Below are positions 1 through 7,800 of a stretch of DNA of 64,000 bases, piece by piece; position 1 is the stretch's first letter, and the number at the start of each line of letters is the position of its first letter. The position numbers and the translations under genes are program-made. Source of the DNA: UBA8079 sp965205535 (GTDB taxonomy: Bacteria; Pseudomonadota; Alphaproteobacteria; UBA6615); NCBI GenBank assembly GCA_965205535.1, contig CBDBHH010000005.1, positions 3,162,001 through 3,226,000 of the forward strand, read 5' to 3'. The notes beneath the pieces are model-generated. The model saw nothing but the letters and a program-made list of their open reading frames with translations. It was not told the DNA's origin and made no database searches.

Positions 1-330
1 GCCCTGGCCCGCGGCGGTTTCGGCGAAGGACAGGCCGAAACCCAGGCCGATCATGATGATGGCAGCGGGGGTGGTGAAACCCAGCCAGGCGGCGATGCCA
101 CCCAGCCAGCCGCGCTGGATCATGCCGATGGCGATACCGGTCTGGCTTGATGCCGGCCCCGGCAGGAACTGGCACAGGGAAACAAGGTCCGCATAGCCGC
201 GCTCGTCGATCCATTTGCGGCGATCGACGAACTCGGTCCGGAAATAGCCGAAATGGGCGACGGGACCGCCGAACGCGGTCGCCCCGAGGACGAGGAACGC
301 CCAGAAGAGGCCCCCAAGGCTCGGCTGCAC
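1..330 (-). CDS. chrA: Chromate transporter (CHR family), N-terminal part, cut by window edge
   Basis: The reverse frame from a GTG at 330 to base 1 reads as the first 110 residues of a CHR-family transporter, an inner-membrane protein that moves chromate. Seen: a hydrophobic start, then the family hallmarks FGGPVAHFGYF and, further on, CQFLPGPASSQ, followed by a second hydrophobic stretch rich in Gly and Ala. The motif order and spacing match the N-terminal half of ChrA. The rest lies outside the window. No ATG is available in this frame before a stop at about 401-403, so GTG is the only plausible start; it has no clear ribosome site. The gene diverges from tag, with about 66 bases between the starts. 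Whether it is a long or a short (split) CHR protein cannot be told. Confidence 0.8.
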   Translation of the reverse strand, partial: MQPSLGGLFWAFLVLGATAFGGPVAHFGYFRTEFVDRRKWIDERGYADLVSLCQFLPGPASSQTGIAIGMIQRGWLGGIAAWLGFTTPAAIIMIGLGFGLSFAETAAGQG

Positions 331-396
331 AACAGGTTGCGATGGCGTGGAAATCGGTATTCTCTCTGTCGAACGAAACGGGAAAGGAACTTTGAC

Positions 397-942
397 GTGT
401 CAGGATACTGCGATATCGCGCCGGGCCACGAATGGCACGGACCCTATCATGATACCGAATACGGGTTTCCAACGGATGACGAATCCGCCCTGTTCGAACG
501 CCTGATCCTGGAGATCAACCAGGCGGGGCTGAGCTGGCTGACGATCCTGCGCAAACGTGAGGGTTTCGTGACCGCCTTCGAGGGGTTCGATGTCGAGCGG
601 GTTGCCAATTACGGTGCGGCCGATCGCGCCCGCTTGCTGTCGGACGCGGGCATCATCCGCAACCGCCTGAAGGTCGATGCCGCCATTCACAACGCCCAGT
701 GCATCCTCGCCATGCGCGACAGCCATGGCGGTTTTTTTAATTGGCTCAATGCACAACAAGAACATAACAAGCGCGACAAGGACGCCTGGGTGAAGACGTT
801 CAAGAAGACGTTCAAATTCACCGGCGGCGAGATCACGGGTGAGTTCCTGATGAGCACCGGATTTCTGCCCGGGGCACATCGCGCGAATTGCCCTGTGTTC
901 GCCCGGATCGAGAAATTGCGACCGGCCTGGATGCAGGCATAA
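397..942 (+). CDS. tag: DNA-3-methyladenine glycosylase I
   Basis: Base-excision repair enzyme that removes 3-methyladenine from alkylated DNA. The 181-residue product has the zinc-binding layout of the family: Cys5 and His18 near the N terminus and His161 with Cys165 (H-x3-C) near the C terminus. Tyr17, Glu39 and Trp47 line up with the base-recognition residues of E. coli Tag (Tyr16, Glu38, Trp46). The open frame extends upstream to 253, but the extension is charged low-complexity sequence. I chose the GTG at 397 because GGAAAGGAA lies just before it and Cys5 then falls at the family position. It stands alone and is followed by a strong hairpin at 945-973. Confidence 0.93.
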   Translation: MSGYCDIAPGHEWHGPYHDTEYGFPTDDESALFERLILEINQAGLSWLTILRKREGFVTAFEGFDVERVANYGAADRARLLSDAGIIRNRLKVDAAIHNAQCILAMRDSHGGFFNWLNAQQEHNKRDKDAWVKTFKKTFKFTGGEITGEFLMSTGFLPGAHRANCPVFARIEKLRPAWMQA

Positions 943-944
943 AA

Positions 945-973
945 AAACGGGCCGGGAAAAACCCGGCCCGTTT
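945..973. terminator. Bidirectional intrinsic terminator between tag and the purine permease
   Basis: A perfect 12-bp stem, AAACGGGCCGGG (945-956) with CCCGGCCCGTTT (962-973), closes a five-A loop. A run of A precedes it and T follows, so it can act on both converging genes (tag and the permease). Confidence 0.85.
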
Positions 974-993
974 CGCATTGTCTGGGTTCGGCG

Positions 994-2289
994 CTAGATG
1001 AGGCCGAATGCGTAGAGCACGACGAACAACGCCGCCATGATGTAGACGAGCGAGTTCGCTTCGCTGAACCGACCCGTCAGGATCTTGCCGGCGGCATAGA
1101 CGATGAAGCCGAACGCGATGCCATGGGCGATCGAGAAGGTGAACGGCATCACCACCGCAGCAAGTACCGCCGGTGCGTATTCCGTCACATCCTCCCAGTC
1201 GATCTCCGTCAGCCCGCGCACCATGAGCACGGCCACGAACAACAGGGCCGGTGCCGTGGCAAACCGCGGTACCAGACCGATGATCGGCGCCAGCAGCAAC
1301 GCGAGGATGAACAGGATCCCGACAGTGACCGCCGTCAGGCCGGTCCGTCCGCCTTCGCGCACACCCGCCGCGCTCTCGATATACGAGGTCACGGTCGATG
1401 TGCCGACCACGGAGCCGGCGATGGTGGCGATACTATCGGAGGACAGGGCCTTGCCCATGCGGGGCAGTTTGCCGTCCTCGTCGAGCAGGCCTGCACGGTG
1501 CGAAACACCAATCAGCGTGCCTGCCGTGTCGAACATGTCGACGAACAGGAAGGCGATGATCACCGAGATCATGCTGACCTGGAACGCGCCCGCGATATCG
1601 AGCTGCAGGAAGGTCGGGGCAAGGGACGGGATGGAGAAGTCCATCGACGCGCCGCCTGCCTGCCCGAGTATGTGGGCCAGGACCGTTGTGCCGATGATGC
1701 CGATCACAATCGCACCCGGTACGGCAAGCCGGTCGAGCGCGATGATCGCCACCAGGCCGATCGCCACGAGAACAACCTGCGGCGAGGCAACGTCACCCAG
1801 GGTGACGAGCGTGGCCGGATGGTCGACGACGATGCCCGAGATCTGCAGGGCGATGACACCGATGAACAACCCGATGCCGGCCGAAATCGACATTTTCAGC
1901 GATTTTGGTATCGAGTTGATGATCGCGGCCCTGATAGGCAGGATCGTGATTATCAGGAAGAACACACCCGACAGGAAGATCACGCCGAGCGCCGTTTGCC
2001 ATGGCACGCCCATGCCGCCGACAACGCCGAAGGCGAAGAAGGCGTTCAGGCCGAGGCCCGGTGCAAGTGCGATCGGGTAATTGGCCCAGAGGCCCATGAT
2101 CAGACAGCCGATGGCGGCTGCGATACAGGTGGCGACGAACAGCGCCCCCTTGTCCATGCCCGCCGCGGACATGATGTCCGGGTTGACGATGATGATGTAT
2201 GCCATCGTCAGGAACGTCGTCAGGCCCGCCATCACTTCGATGCGGACTGTCGTTCCATTCTCCGACAGCTTGAATAGGTTTTCGAACAT
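994..2289 (-). CDS. NCS2/AzgA-type purine (adenine/guanine/hypoxanthine) permease
   Basis: Inner-membrane proton-coupled importer of purine bases. The 431-residue product is almost entirely hydrophobic, with 12 or more likely membrane segments. It carries AzgA-family signatures: TTFLTMAYIIIVNP near the N terminus, GLGLNAFFAF, and a conserved FVDMFDTAGTLIGV segment in the middle. Length fits the family (about 430-450). The frame opens 20 residues earlier, but I chose ATG 2289 (MFENLF) because a GGGAG ribosome site lies about 11 bases upstream and family members begin there. The promoter region contains an NtrC-like palindrome (2343-2359), which would suit a permease for a nitrogen source. Exact substrate preference is inferred from family only. 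Confidence 0.9.
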   Translation of the reverse strand: MFENLFKLSENGTTVRIEVMAGLTTFLTMAYIIIVNPDIMSAAGMDKGALFVATCIAAAIGCLIMGLWANYPIALAPGLGLNAFFAFGVVGGMGVPWQTALGVIFLSGVFFLIITILPIRAAIINSIPKSLKMSISAGIGLFIGVIALQISGIVVDHPATLVTLGDVASPQVVLVAIGLVAIIALDRLAVPGAIVIGIIGTTVLAHILGQAGGASMDFSIPSLAPTFLQLDIAGAFQVSMISVIIAFLFVDMFDTAGTLIGVSHRAGLLDEDGKLPRMGKALSSDSIATIAGSVVGTSTVTSYIESAAGVREGGRTGLTAVTVGILFILALLLAPIIGLVPRFATAPALLFVAVLMVRGLTEIDWEDVTEYAPAVLAAVVMPFTFSIAHGIAFGFIVYAAGKILTGRFSEANSLVYIMAALFVVLYAFGLI

Positions 2290-2319
2290 TTGAGTAAAGT
2301 CTCCCGTGGTTCCCCATGA

Positions 2320-2360
2320 ATTATCCACGCGAGAGTGGAAGGTGCACAAAAACTGTGCAC
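2320..2360 (-). promoter_or_regulatory. Permease promoter with NtrC-like palindrome
   Basis: On the minus strand TTGTGC (2344-2349) and GATAAT (2320-2325) are separated by 18 bases, a fair sigma-70 type promoter. Over the -35 lies TGCAC-N7-GTGCA at 2343-2359, the 17-bp palindrome form of the enteric NtrC binding consensus. The extended GTGCAC hexamers at 2342-2347 and 2355-2360 are each palindromic. I see no sigma-54 element (GG-N10-GC) downstream, so if NtrC binds here it could repress, or act from a distance. Family knowledge supplies the consensus; binding is inference. Confidence 0.5.
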
Positions 2361-2466
2361 GTGCCTTACGTAAAAACCGGCGATTCCCCTCTTGCTGGGA
2401 AAACGTTAGCCCGATTCCCGGATAATCGTTACCGGTTTGTTAAGAATGGTTGGGTACATGTGCACC

Positions 2467-2877
2467 ATGCGAAATACACCGTTACTCGTGGGTTTTGTCC
2501 TGATTTGCGCGGTTTCCGGGCCTGCGCAGGGCCAGACGACCGTGCAGATAACCGAATCCGACTGCAGCCAGCTGGTGACCCATGTGGCGGCCGCAGACGT
2601 CGCGTACCGCCCCGGGGTCGATGTAAACGGCAATACGGTCGTACCAGCAGATTTGAACGCGCAGCCGCAGATTTCGGTTCCGGACGTTATTTCGATCCCG
2701 GTGACCATCGATCTGGCGACGAATCTCGGCATCAACACGCCTTTCCTGGCGCGCCCGACCGTGGGTGAGGTCCAGATTACCCGCGACGGCCGCGTGAGCT
2801 TCAACGGCCAGCCCATCGGTGATGCCGCGCAGCACGAGCTGGCAAAACGATGTCAGCAAGTCGGTGCTGCGAATTGA
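2467..2877 (+). CDS. Small exported protein of unknown function
   Basis: I do not recognise a named family. The 136-residue product begins with a clear signal peptide: MRNT, a hydrophobic core (PLLVGFVLICAVSG), then PAQGQ as a likely cleavage region. The mature part has two cysteines (one in ESDCSQL near the N terminus, one near the C-terminal end) that could form a disulfide, and a run reading ADVAYRPGVDVNGNTVVPAD. It ends with a motif like GRVSFNGQPIGD. It is probably periplasmic. In-frame starts also exist at 2458 (ATG) and 2437 (TTG); none has a strong ribosome site. I chose 2467 because it gives a compact signal peptide. It is a single gene between the permease and a cyclase gene. Confidence 0.65.
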   Translation: MRNTPLLVGFVLICAVSGPAQGQTTVQITESDCSQLVTHVAAADVAYRPGVDVNGNTVVPADLNAQPQISVPDVISIPVTIDLATNLGINTPFLARPTVGEVQITRDGRVSFNGQPIGDAAQHELAKRCQQVGAAN

Positions 2878-2952
2878 CCTACCGGCGCCCGTCGGTTTCT
2901 TTCCCTTCAGGCATGTCGTAAACCCCCGGTCTTATGAATCCGGAGTGGCGTG

Positions 2953-4332
2953 ATGACGGATCAGAGTTTCGACCCCGATGCGACCGCGCGTCTCGATGCG
3001 CGTCTCGGCGCGGCACTCCAGACGCACGAGCGTCAGGGCCTGCGGCTCGCCGCTCATCTCCGGGGCGGCGCCAGTGTGGCGATTTGCGTCTGGCTGATAA
3101 TCCTGCTCGGCAGTGCCGGGTGGTTCTATGTGCCGGTCATCGCGCTGTTCGTCGCCAGCGGGTATGGGCATTATCTGTTGGCGCGCCGCGGGTTTCGCAG
3201 CGACGCGCACGCCTTCGCCTTTTTCCTGTTCGACGTGGTGGTCATCACTTTCGCCTTGTTGGCACCCAATCCGTTTCTGACCGGCTTCGAACTTTGGCCG
3301 CCACAGGCTTCGTTCCGCTTCGGCAATTTCAATTACTATTACCTGCTGGTCTCACTCTTCCTGTTGGGCAGCTATTCCGCCCGCGCCATGCTGTTTGCGG
3401 GGCTCGCCTGCATCATCGCCTGGGTTGGTGGCATCTTCTGGATTGCAGGCTTTCCCGAGACTTTGTTTGCGATCCCGACATTCGATGATCCGCTGCTGCG
3501 CCTGGAACGGTTCCTCGACCCGCATTTCGTCTCGCTTGATGTGCGCACGACCGAAATCCTGGTGATGATCCTATCGACGTCGGTCCTGGCCACGGCGGTG
3601 CTGCGCAACCGTCGCCTGATCCGCCAGCAGGTGATGGCGGCGCGCGAACGTTCGAATCTCGCGCGCTACTTCCCGCCGAATATCGTGGATGAACTGGCCG
3701 GATATGACGGCGCGCTTGAGACGGTGCAATCGCAGGAGGTCGGCATTCTTTTCGCCGATCTGGTGGGGTTCAGCCGGTTTGCCGAAATGGTGACGCCCGA
3801 AGAGCTGATCGAGATGTTGCGGGCTTTCCATCTGCGTATGGAAAGCGCCGTGTTCGATCATGGCGGTACGCTCGACAAGTTCCTGGGAGACGGCGTGATG
3901 GCGACTTTCGGCACACCGCGTACCAACCCCCAGGACGCGGCCAATACGCTGCGTTGCGCGCGGGCCATGCTGACGGCTGTTGATGAATGGAACACCCGGC
4001 GAGAGGCGGCGGGCTTTCCCGTTGTGCGGCTTTCGGTTGGTGCGCATTTCGGGCCCATCGTCATGGGCGATGTGGGCAGTGAACGCCGGCTGGAATTTGC
4101 TGTCGTCGGCGACACCGTGAATGTCGCGTCGCGTCTCGAGGAGAGCACCCGGACCGTGGGCAGCCGCCTGATCGTGAGCGATGCCCTGATGATGGCGGTC
4201 CAGACGGCCAAACCCGATGATTTGGGTGGTCTGCGCGCCGATATCGAACCCCATGGGGGCCTGAGCTTGCGCGGCCGCGACGGCACCGTGGATGTATGGA
4301 TGCTTGGTGAAGGCAACGAATCAGACGAATGA
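2953..4332 (+). CDS. Membrane-bound class III adenylate cyclase
   Basis: Makes cyclic AMP (or possibly cGMP) from a nucleoside triphosphate. The 459-residue protein has an N-terminal half with about six membrane segments (roughly residues 40-215), then a short basic linker, then a class III catalytic domain (about 240-440). Visible catalytic features are the first metal Asp in FADLVGFS, the second in DKFLGDGVMATFG with the Lys expected for adenine selectivity, and GDTVNVASRLE carrying the transition-state Asn and Arg. All residues needed for homodimeric activity are present. GGAG at 2942-2945 favours the ATG at 2953 over the GTG at 2950. No receptor or sensor domain other than the membrane part is visible, so the input signal is unknown. 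Confidence 0.88.
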   Translation: MTDQSFDPDATARLDARLGAALQTHERQGLRLAAHLRGGASVAICVWLIILLGSAGWFYVPVIALFVASGYGHYLLARRGFRSDAHAFAFFLFDVVVITFALLAPNPFLTGFELWPPQASFRFGNFNYYYLLVSLFLLGSYSARAMLFAGLACIIAWVGGIFWIAGFPETLFAIPTFDDPLLRLERFLDPHFVSLDVRTTEILVMILSTSVLATAVLRNRRLIRQQVMAARERSNLARYFPPNIVDELAGYDGALETVQSQEVGILFADLVGFSRFAEMVTPEELIEMLRAFHLRMESAVFDHGGTLDKFLGDGVMATFGTPRTNPQDAANTLRCARAMLTAVDEWNTRREAAGFPVVRLSVGAHFGPIVMGDVGSERRLEFAVVGDTVNVASRLEESTRTVGSRLIVSDALMMAVQTAKPDDLGGLRADIEPHGGLSLRGRDGTVDVWMLGEGNESDE

Positions 4333-4413
4333 ACATGGACAGGCGTGCGAGGATTTTCATACTCTCCCGCGCGCCTGGACCATCCAGTGCCAAGTCCCTG
4401 TTGGAGAACGTGA

Positions 4414-5739
4414 ATGCGGCGTACCCGTTTGTTTTTGCCGACCCTGAAGGAAACCCCCGCCGAGGCGCAGATTGTCTCGCACCGGTTGATGCTGCGCGCG
4501 GGCATGGTGCGCCAGTCCGCCGCCGGGATATACACCTGGCTGCCCATGGGCCTGCGGGTGTTGCAGAAAATCACGCAGATCGTGCGCGAGGAGCAGGACC
4601 GGGCCGGGGCCCAGGAAGTCCTGATGCCGACGATCCAGTCGGCCGAATTGTGGCGTGGCTCCGGACGTTATGAGGATTACGGCAAGGAAATGCTGCGGAT
4701 TACGGATCGTCATGACCGCGAATTGCTCTACGGGCCGACGGCCGAAGAGGTGATCACCGATATCGTGGCCAACGAGATCACGAGTTATCGCGACCTGCCG
4801 AAGAACCTCTACAACATCCAGTGGAAGTTCCGCGACGAGGTGCGCCCCCGCTTCGGCGTCATGCGTGGCCGCGAATTCCTCATGAAGGACAATTATTCCT
4901 TCGATCTGGATAAGGAAGGCGCGGTTCATTCCTACAACAAGATGTTTCTTGCCTATCTGCGCACCTATGCCCGCATGGGGCTCAAGGCCGTGCCGATGGC
5001 GGCCGACACCGGACCGATCGGTGGCGATCTGAGCCACGAGTTCATCGTTCTGGCAGACACCGGCGAGAGCGCCGTGTTCTGCGACAAGGCGCTTCTCGAT
5101 CTTGATACGCCGGGAGACGACCTGGACTATGATTCAGACCTGCAGCCGCAGGTGGACGCGTGGACGGCGCATTACGCCGCGACGGACGAGATGCACGACC
5201 CCGACAAACGTGACGTCGCCGAGGATCAACTGGTCACGGCGCGGGGGATCGAGGTCGGACACATCTTCTATTTCGGCACCAAATACTCCGAGCCGCTCGG
5301 CGCCAAGGTGCAAGGGACCGACGGTCAGCAGATCACGCTCGAAATGGGCAGTTACGGTATCGGCGTGTCACGGCTGGTCGGCGCGATCATCGAGGCCTCT
5401 CACGACGACAACGGCATTATCTGGCCGGAATCTGTGGCCCCGTGGAAAGTCGGCCTGATCAATCTCAAGGTCGGCGATGGCGATTGTGACGCCATGTGCG
5501 AGCGGATTTATGCCGAACTGGGCGCCGCCGGAATCGAGGCGCTCTACGATGATCGCGATGAACGCGCCGGCGGCAAGTTCGCTGATATGGACCTTGTGGG
5601 TGTGCCCTGGCAGCTGACGGTCGGCCCGCGCGGGCTCAAGGACGGCAAGATCGAGGTCAAGCAGCGCGCCGGTGGCGAGAAATCCGAGATCGCGATTGAT
5701 GGGCTCGCCGATTGGATCGCCGCCCGGGCGGCGTCTTAG
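4414..5739 (+). CDS. proS: Prolyl-tRNA synthetase
   Basis: Charges tRNA-Pro with proline. The 441-residue product is the short bacterial form typical of alphaproteobacteria, lacking most of the editing insertion found in the 570-residue E. coli type. Class II motifs are visible: motif 2 region FRDEVRPRFGVMRGREF and motif 3 GSYGIGVSRLVGA, with the C-terminal anticodon-binding domain from about residue 345 (KVGLINLK onward). GGAG lies 7 bases before the ATG at 4414. It leads a run of same-strand genes (lolC, lolD, dnaE), with a 75-base gap to lolC. Confidence 0.97.
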   Translation: MRRTRLFLPTLKETPAEAQIVSHRLMLRAGMVRQSAAGIYTWLPMGLRVLQKITQIVREEQDRAGAQEVLMPTIQSAELWRGSGRYEDYGKEMLRITDRHDRELLYGPTAEEVITDIVANEITSYRDLPKNLYNIQWKFRDEVRPRFGVMRGREFLMKDNYSFDLDKEGAVHSYNKMFLAYLRTYARMGLKAVPMAADTGPIGGDLSHEFIVLADTGESAVFCDKALLDLDTPGDDLDYDSDLQPQVDAWTAHYAATDEMHDPDKRDVAEDQLVTARGIEVGHIFYFGTKYSEPLGAKVQGTDGQQITLEMGSYGIGVSRLVGAIIEASHDDNGIIWPESVAPWKVGLINLKVGDGDCDAMCERIYAELGAAGIEALYDDRDERAGGKFADMDLVGVPWQLTVGPRGLKDGKIEVKQRAGGEKSEIAIDGLADWIAARAAS

Positions 5740-5814
5740 GGTGGTCACAATCGAACGCCGGTATTGTCGCCCCATCGACCCCCGATTTGCCCAACCCGAC
5801 AGGTTGTGAGCGCG

Positions 5815-7059
5815 ATGTTTTCTTCCGTCGAATGGATGATCGCCCTGCGCTATATGCGGGCCCGCCGGGCCGAAGGGTTTATCTCGGTCATCGCCGGTTT
5901 CTCGCTTATGGGCATCGCCCTCGGTGTGGCGACGCTGATCATCGTGTTGTCGGTGATGAACGGGTTTCGCGGCGAGCTGCTCGACCGTATCCTGGGACTC
6001 AATGGGCATATTGCCGTGATCAGCACGTCAGGCGCGCTGTCCGACTATGACCCGCTCGCCGAACGGGTGCGCATGGTCGATGGCGTACTCTCGGTCACAC
6101 CGCTGGTCGAGGGCCAGATACTCGCGACCAACGGTGGACGCTCGGCCGGTGCGCTGGTGCGCGGCCTGACACCGGAGGCGCTGGCCGCACGGTCATCGAT
6201 CGCAGGCAATATTCGTTTGGGTTCGCTCAGCCAGTTTGGTGCCGGCGACGGAGTGGTGATGGGATCGCGCCTGGCCCGGACATTGGGCGTGCGAGCGGGT
6301 GACAAGGTCACACTCGTATCGCCGCGCGGCACCGTCACGGCATTTGGCACGGTCCCGCGTATGCAGGCCTACCGGGTGGTGGCGACGTTCGAAGTGGGCA
6401 TGTTCGAGTTCGACAGCACGTTCATCTTCATGCCGCTCGAGGCCGCCCAGCAGTATTTCCGGCTCGGCGACACGGTCAACCAGCTCGAAGTCTTCGTGGA
6501 AGACCCAGATGCGTTCCTGCGCCAACGGTTTGATATCGCCGGGGTCGTCGGGCCCGGCCATCGATTGTTCGATTGGCAGCAAGCAAACAGCAGCTTTTTC
6601 AATGCCTTGCAGGTCGAACGGAACGTCATGTTCCTGATCCTGACGCTGATTATCCTGGTCGCGGCATTCAACATCATCTCCAGCCTGATCATGCTGGTGA
6701 AAGACAAGGGTGCGGCGATCGCGATCCTGCGCACCGTGGGCGCGTCGCGCGGCATGGTGATGCGGGTGTTCTTCATCGTCGGCACCAGTATCGGTGTGGT
6801 CGGTACCATCACCGGGGCCATTCTGGGGCTGCTTTTCTCCGAGAATATCGAGGTAATCCGCCGCTGGATCGAATCTCTGACGGGAACCGAGCTGTTCGCG
6901 GCGGAAATCTACTTCCTGAGCCAACTCCCGGCAGAGGTCGACCCGGGCGAGGTCGTGATGGTGATCTCAATGGCGCTCGGCCTGTCGATCCTGGCGACGA
7001 TCTATCCCAGCTGGCGGGCCTCGCGGCTCGATCCGGTAGAGGCGTTGCGCAATGAGTGA
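5815..7059 (+). CDS. lolC: Lipoprotein-releasing ABC transporter permease (LolC/LolE type)
   Basis: Inner-membrane subunit that, with LolD, detaches outer-membrane lipoproteins for transfer to LolA. The 414-residue protein has one N-terminal membrane segment (about residues 25-48), a large periplasmic domain, then three C-terminal membrane segments of the FtsX-like fold (NVMFLILTLIILVAAFNIIS onward). It starts MFSSVEWMIALRYMRARR, the usual LolC/E opening; an upstream in-frame ATG at 5764 gives an unlikely extension. A 5-bp hairpin (5792-5806) sits over the weak ribosome-binding region. Only one permease gene is present, so it may form a homodimer, as in species with a single LolF-type subunit. 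It overlaps lolD by 8 bases. Confidence 0.93.
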   Translation: MFSSVEWMIALRYMRARRAEGFISVIAGFSLMGIALGVATLIIVLSVMNGFRGELLDRILGLNGHIAVISTSGALSDYDPLAERVRMVDGVLSVTPLVEGQILATNGGRSAGALVRGLTPEALAARSSIAGNIRLGSLSQFGAGDGVVMGSRLARTLGVRAGDKVTLVSPRGTVTAFGTVPRMQAYRVVATFEVGMFEFDSTFIFMPLEAAQQYFRLGDTVNQLEVFVEDPDAFLRQRFDIAGVVGPGHRLFDWQQANSSFFNALQVERNVMFLILTLIILVAAFNIISSLIMLVKDKGAAIAILRTVGASRGMVMRVFFIVGTSIGVVGTITGAILGLLFSENIEVIRRWIESLTGTELFAAEIYFLSQLPAEVDPGEVVMVISMALGLSILATIYPSWRASRLDPVEALRNE

Positions 7060-7732
7060 CGCGGCGCTGGAATTACGCGGTGTCGGCCGCACGTTTCGTC
7101 AGGGCGGGCGGGACATAGAGGTGCTGCGCGATGTTCAGATGTCGCTGGTGCCCGGCGAGATCGTGGCACTTGTAGGCCCATCCGGGGCCGGTAAATCGAC
7201 ACTTCTGCACATCGCCGGCCTGCTGGAGCGCCCCGACACCGGCGAAGTGATTGTCGGTGATGAAGCGTGCTCGGCCTTGCCCGAGGCAGATCGCACCCGG
7301 CTACGGCGCGGCACATTGGGGTTTGTCTATCAGTTCCATCATCTGTTGCCGGAATTCTCGGCCCAGGAGAACATCATGCTGCCCCAGATGATCGCGGGTA
7401 CGAGCCGAACGGAAGCACGCTCGCGTGCCGGCGAATTGCTGGCGATGATGGGTCTGGCAGATCGCGCGACCCACCGCCCTGGGCAGCTCAGCGGCGGCGA
7501 GCAGCAGCGCATTGCGATCGCCCGCAGCGTGGCCAATGCCCCGGCGATCCTGCTGGCCGATGAGCCGACGGGGAACCTTGACCCGGAGACCGCGGGTGGG
7601 GTGTTCGACCAGATGCTCAAACTGGTCCGCGGCGCCCAGCTGGCGGCGTTGATTGCGACCCATAATCTGGATCTGGCGGCCAAGATGGACCGCACGCTTC
7701 AACTCCGTGACGGGCGGGTCGAACCCGTCTGA
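7052..7732 (+). CDS. lolD: Lipoprotein-releasing ABC transporter ATPase
   Basis: Provides ATP hydrolysis for lipoprotein release. The 226-residue protein shows Walker A GPSGAGKST at residues 42-50, signature LSGGEQQR, Walker B ILLADEPTGN and the switch His in ATHNLDL. The short loop VYQFHHLLPEFSAQEN after the Q-loop is characteristic of LolD and MacB-class ATPases, and its pairing with the LolC/E permease supports LolD. The ATG at 7052 lies inside the end of lolC, which implies translational coupling. Confidence 0.95.
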   Translation: MSDAALELRGVGRTFRQGGRDIEVLRDVQMSLVPGEIVALVGPSGAGKSTLLHIAGLLERPDTGEVIVGDEACSALPEADRTRLRRGTLGFVYQFHHLLPEFSAQENIMLPQMIAGTSRTEARSRAGELLAMMGLADRATHRPGQLSGGEQQRIAIARSVANAPAILLADEPTGNLDPETAGGVFDQMLKLVRGAQLAALIATHNLDLAAKMDRTLQLRDGRVEPV

Positions 7733-7757
7733 CTTGTCCCCGGATTGCACGTGATTG

Positions 7758-7776
7758 GAGGGGCTCCCGGCCCCTC
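7758..7776 (+). terminator. Hairpin between lolD and dnaE
   Basis: GAGGGGC (7758-7764) pairs with GCCCCTC (7770-7776) over a TCCCG loop. There is no T run after it, so it may be a weak terminator or a processing structure between lolD and dnaE. Confidence 0.35.
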
Positions 7777-7800
7777 GAATCGGGCTAGTGTCGTCGGGCT

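Noticed and set aside
1103..2277. Two long plus-strand frames opposite the purine permease
   Set aside because: Both cover the same bases in different frames and lack any protein-like hydrophobic or motif pattern, while the minus strand encodes a complete transporter.
2290..2466. Purine riboswitch in the permease leader
   Set aside because: The leader on the permease side is short (about 30 bases after the promoter) and has no three-way junction or conserved loops of that class.
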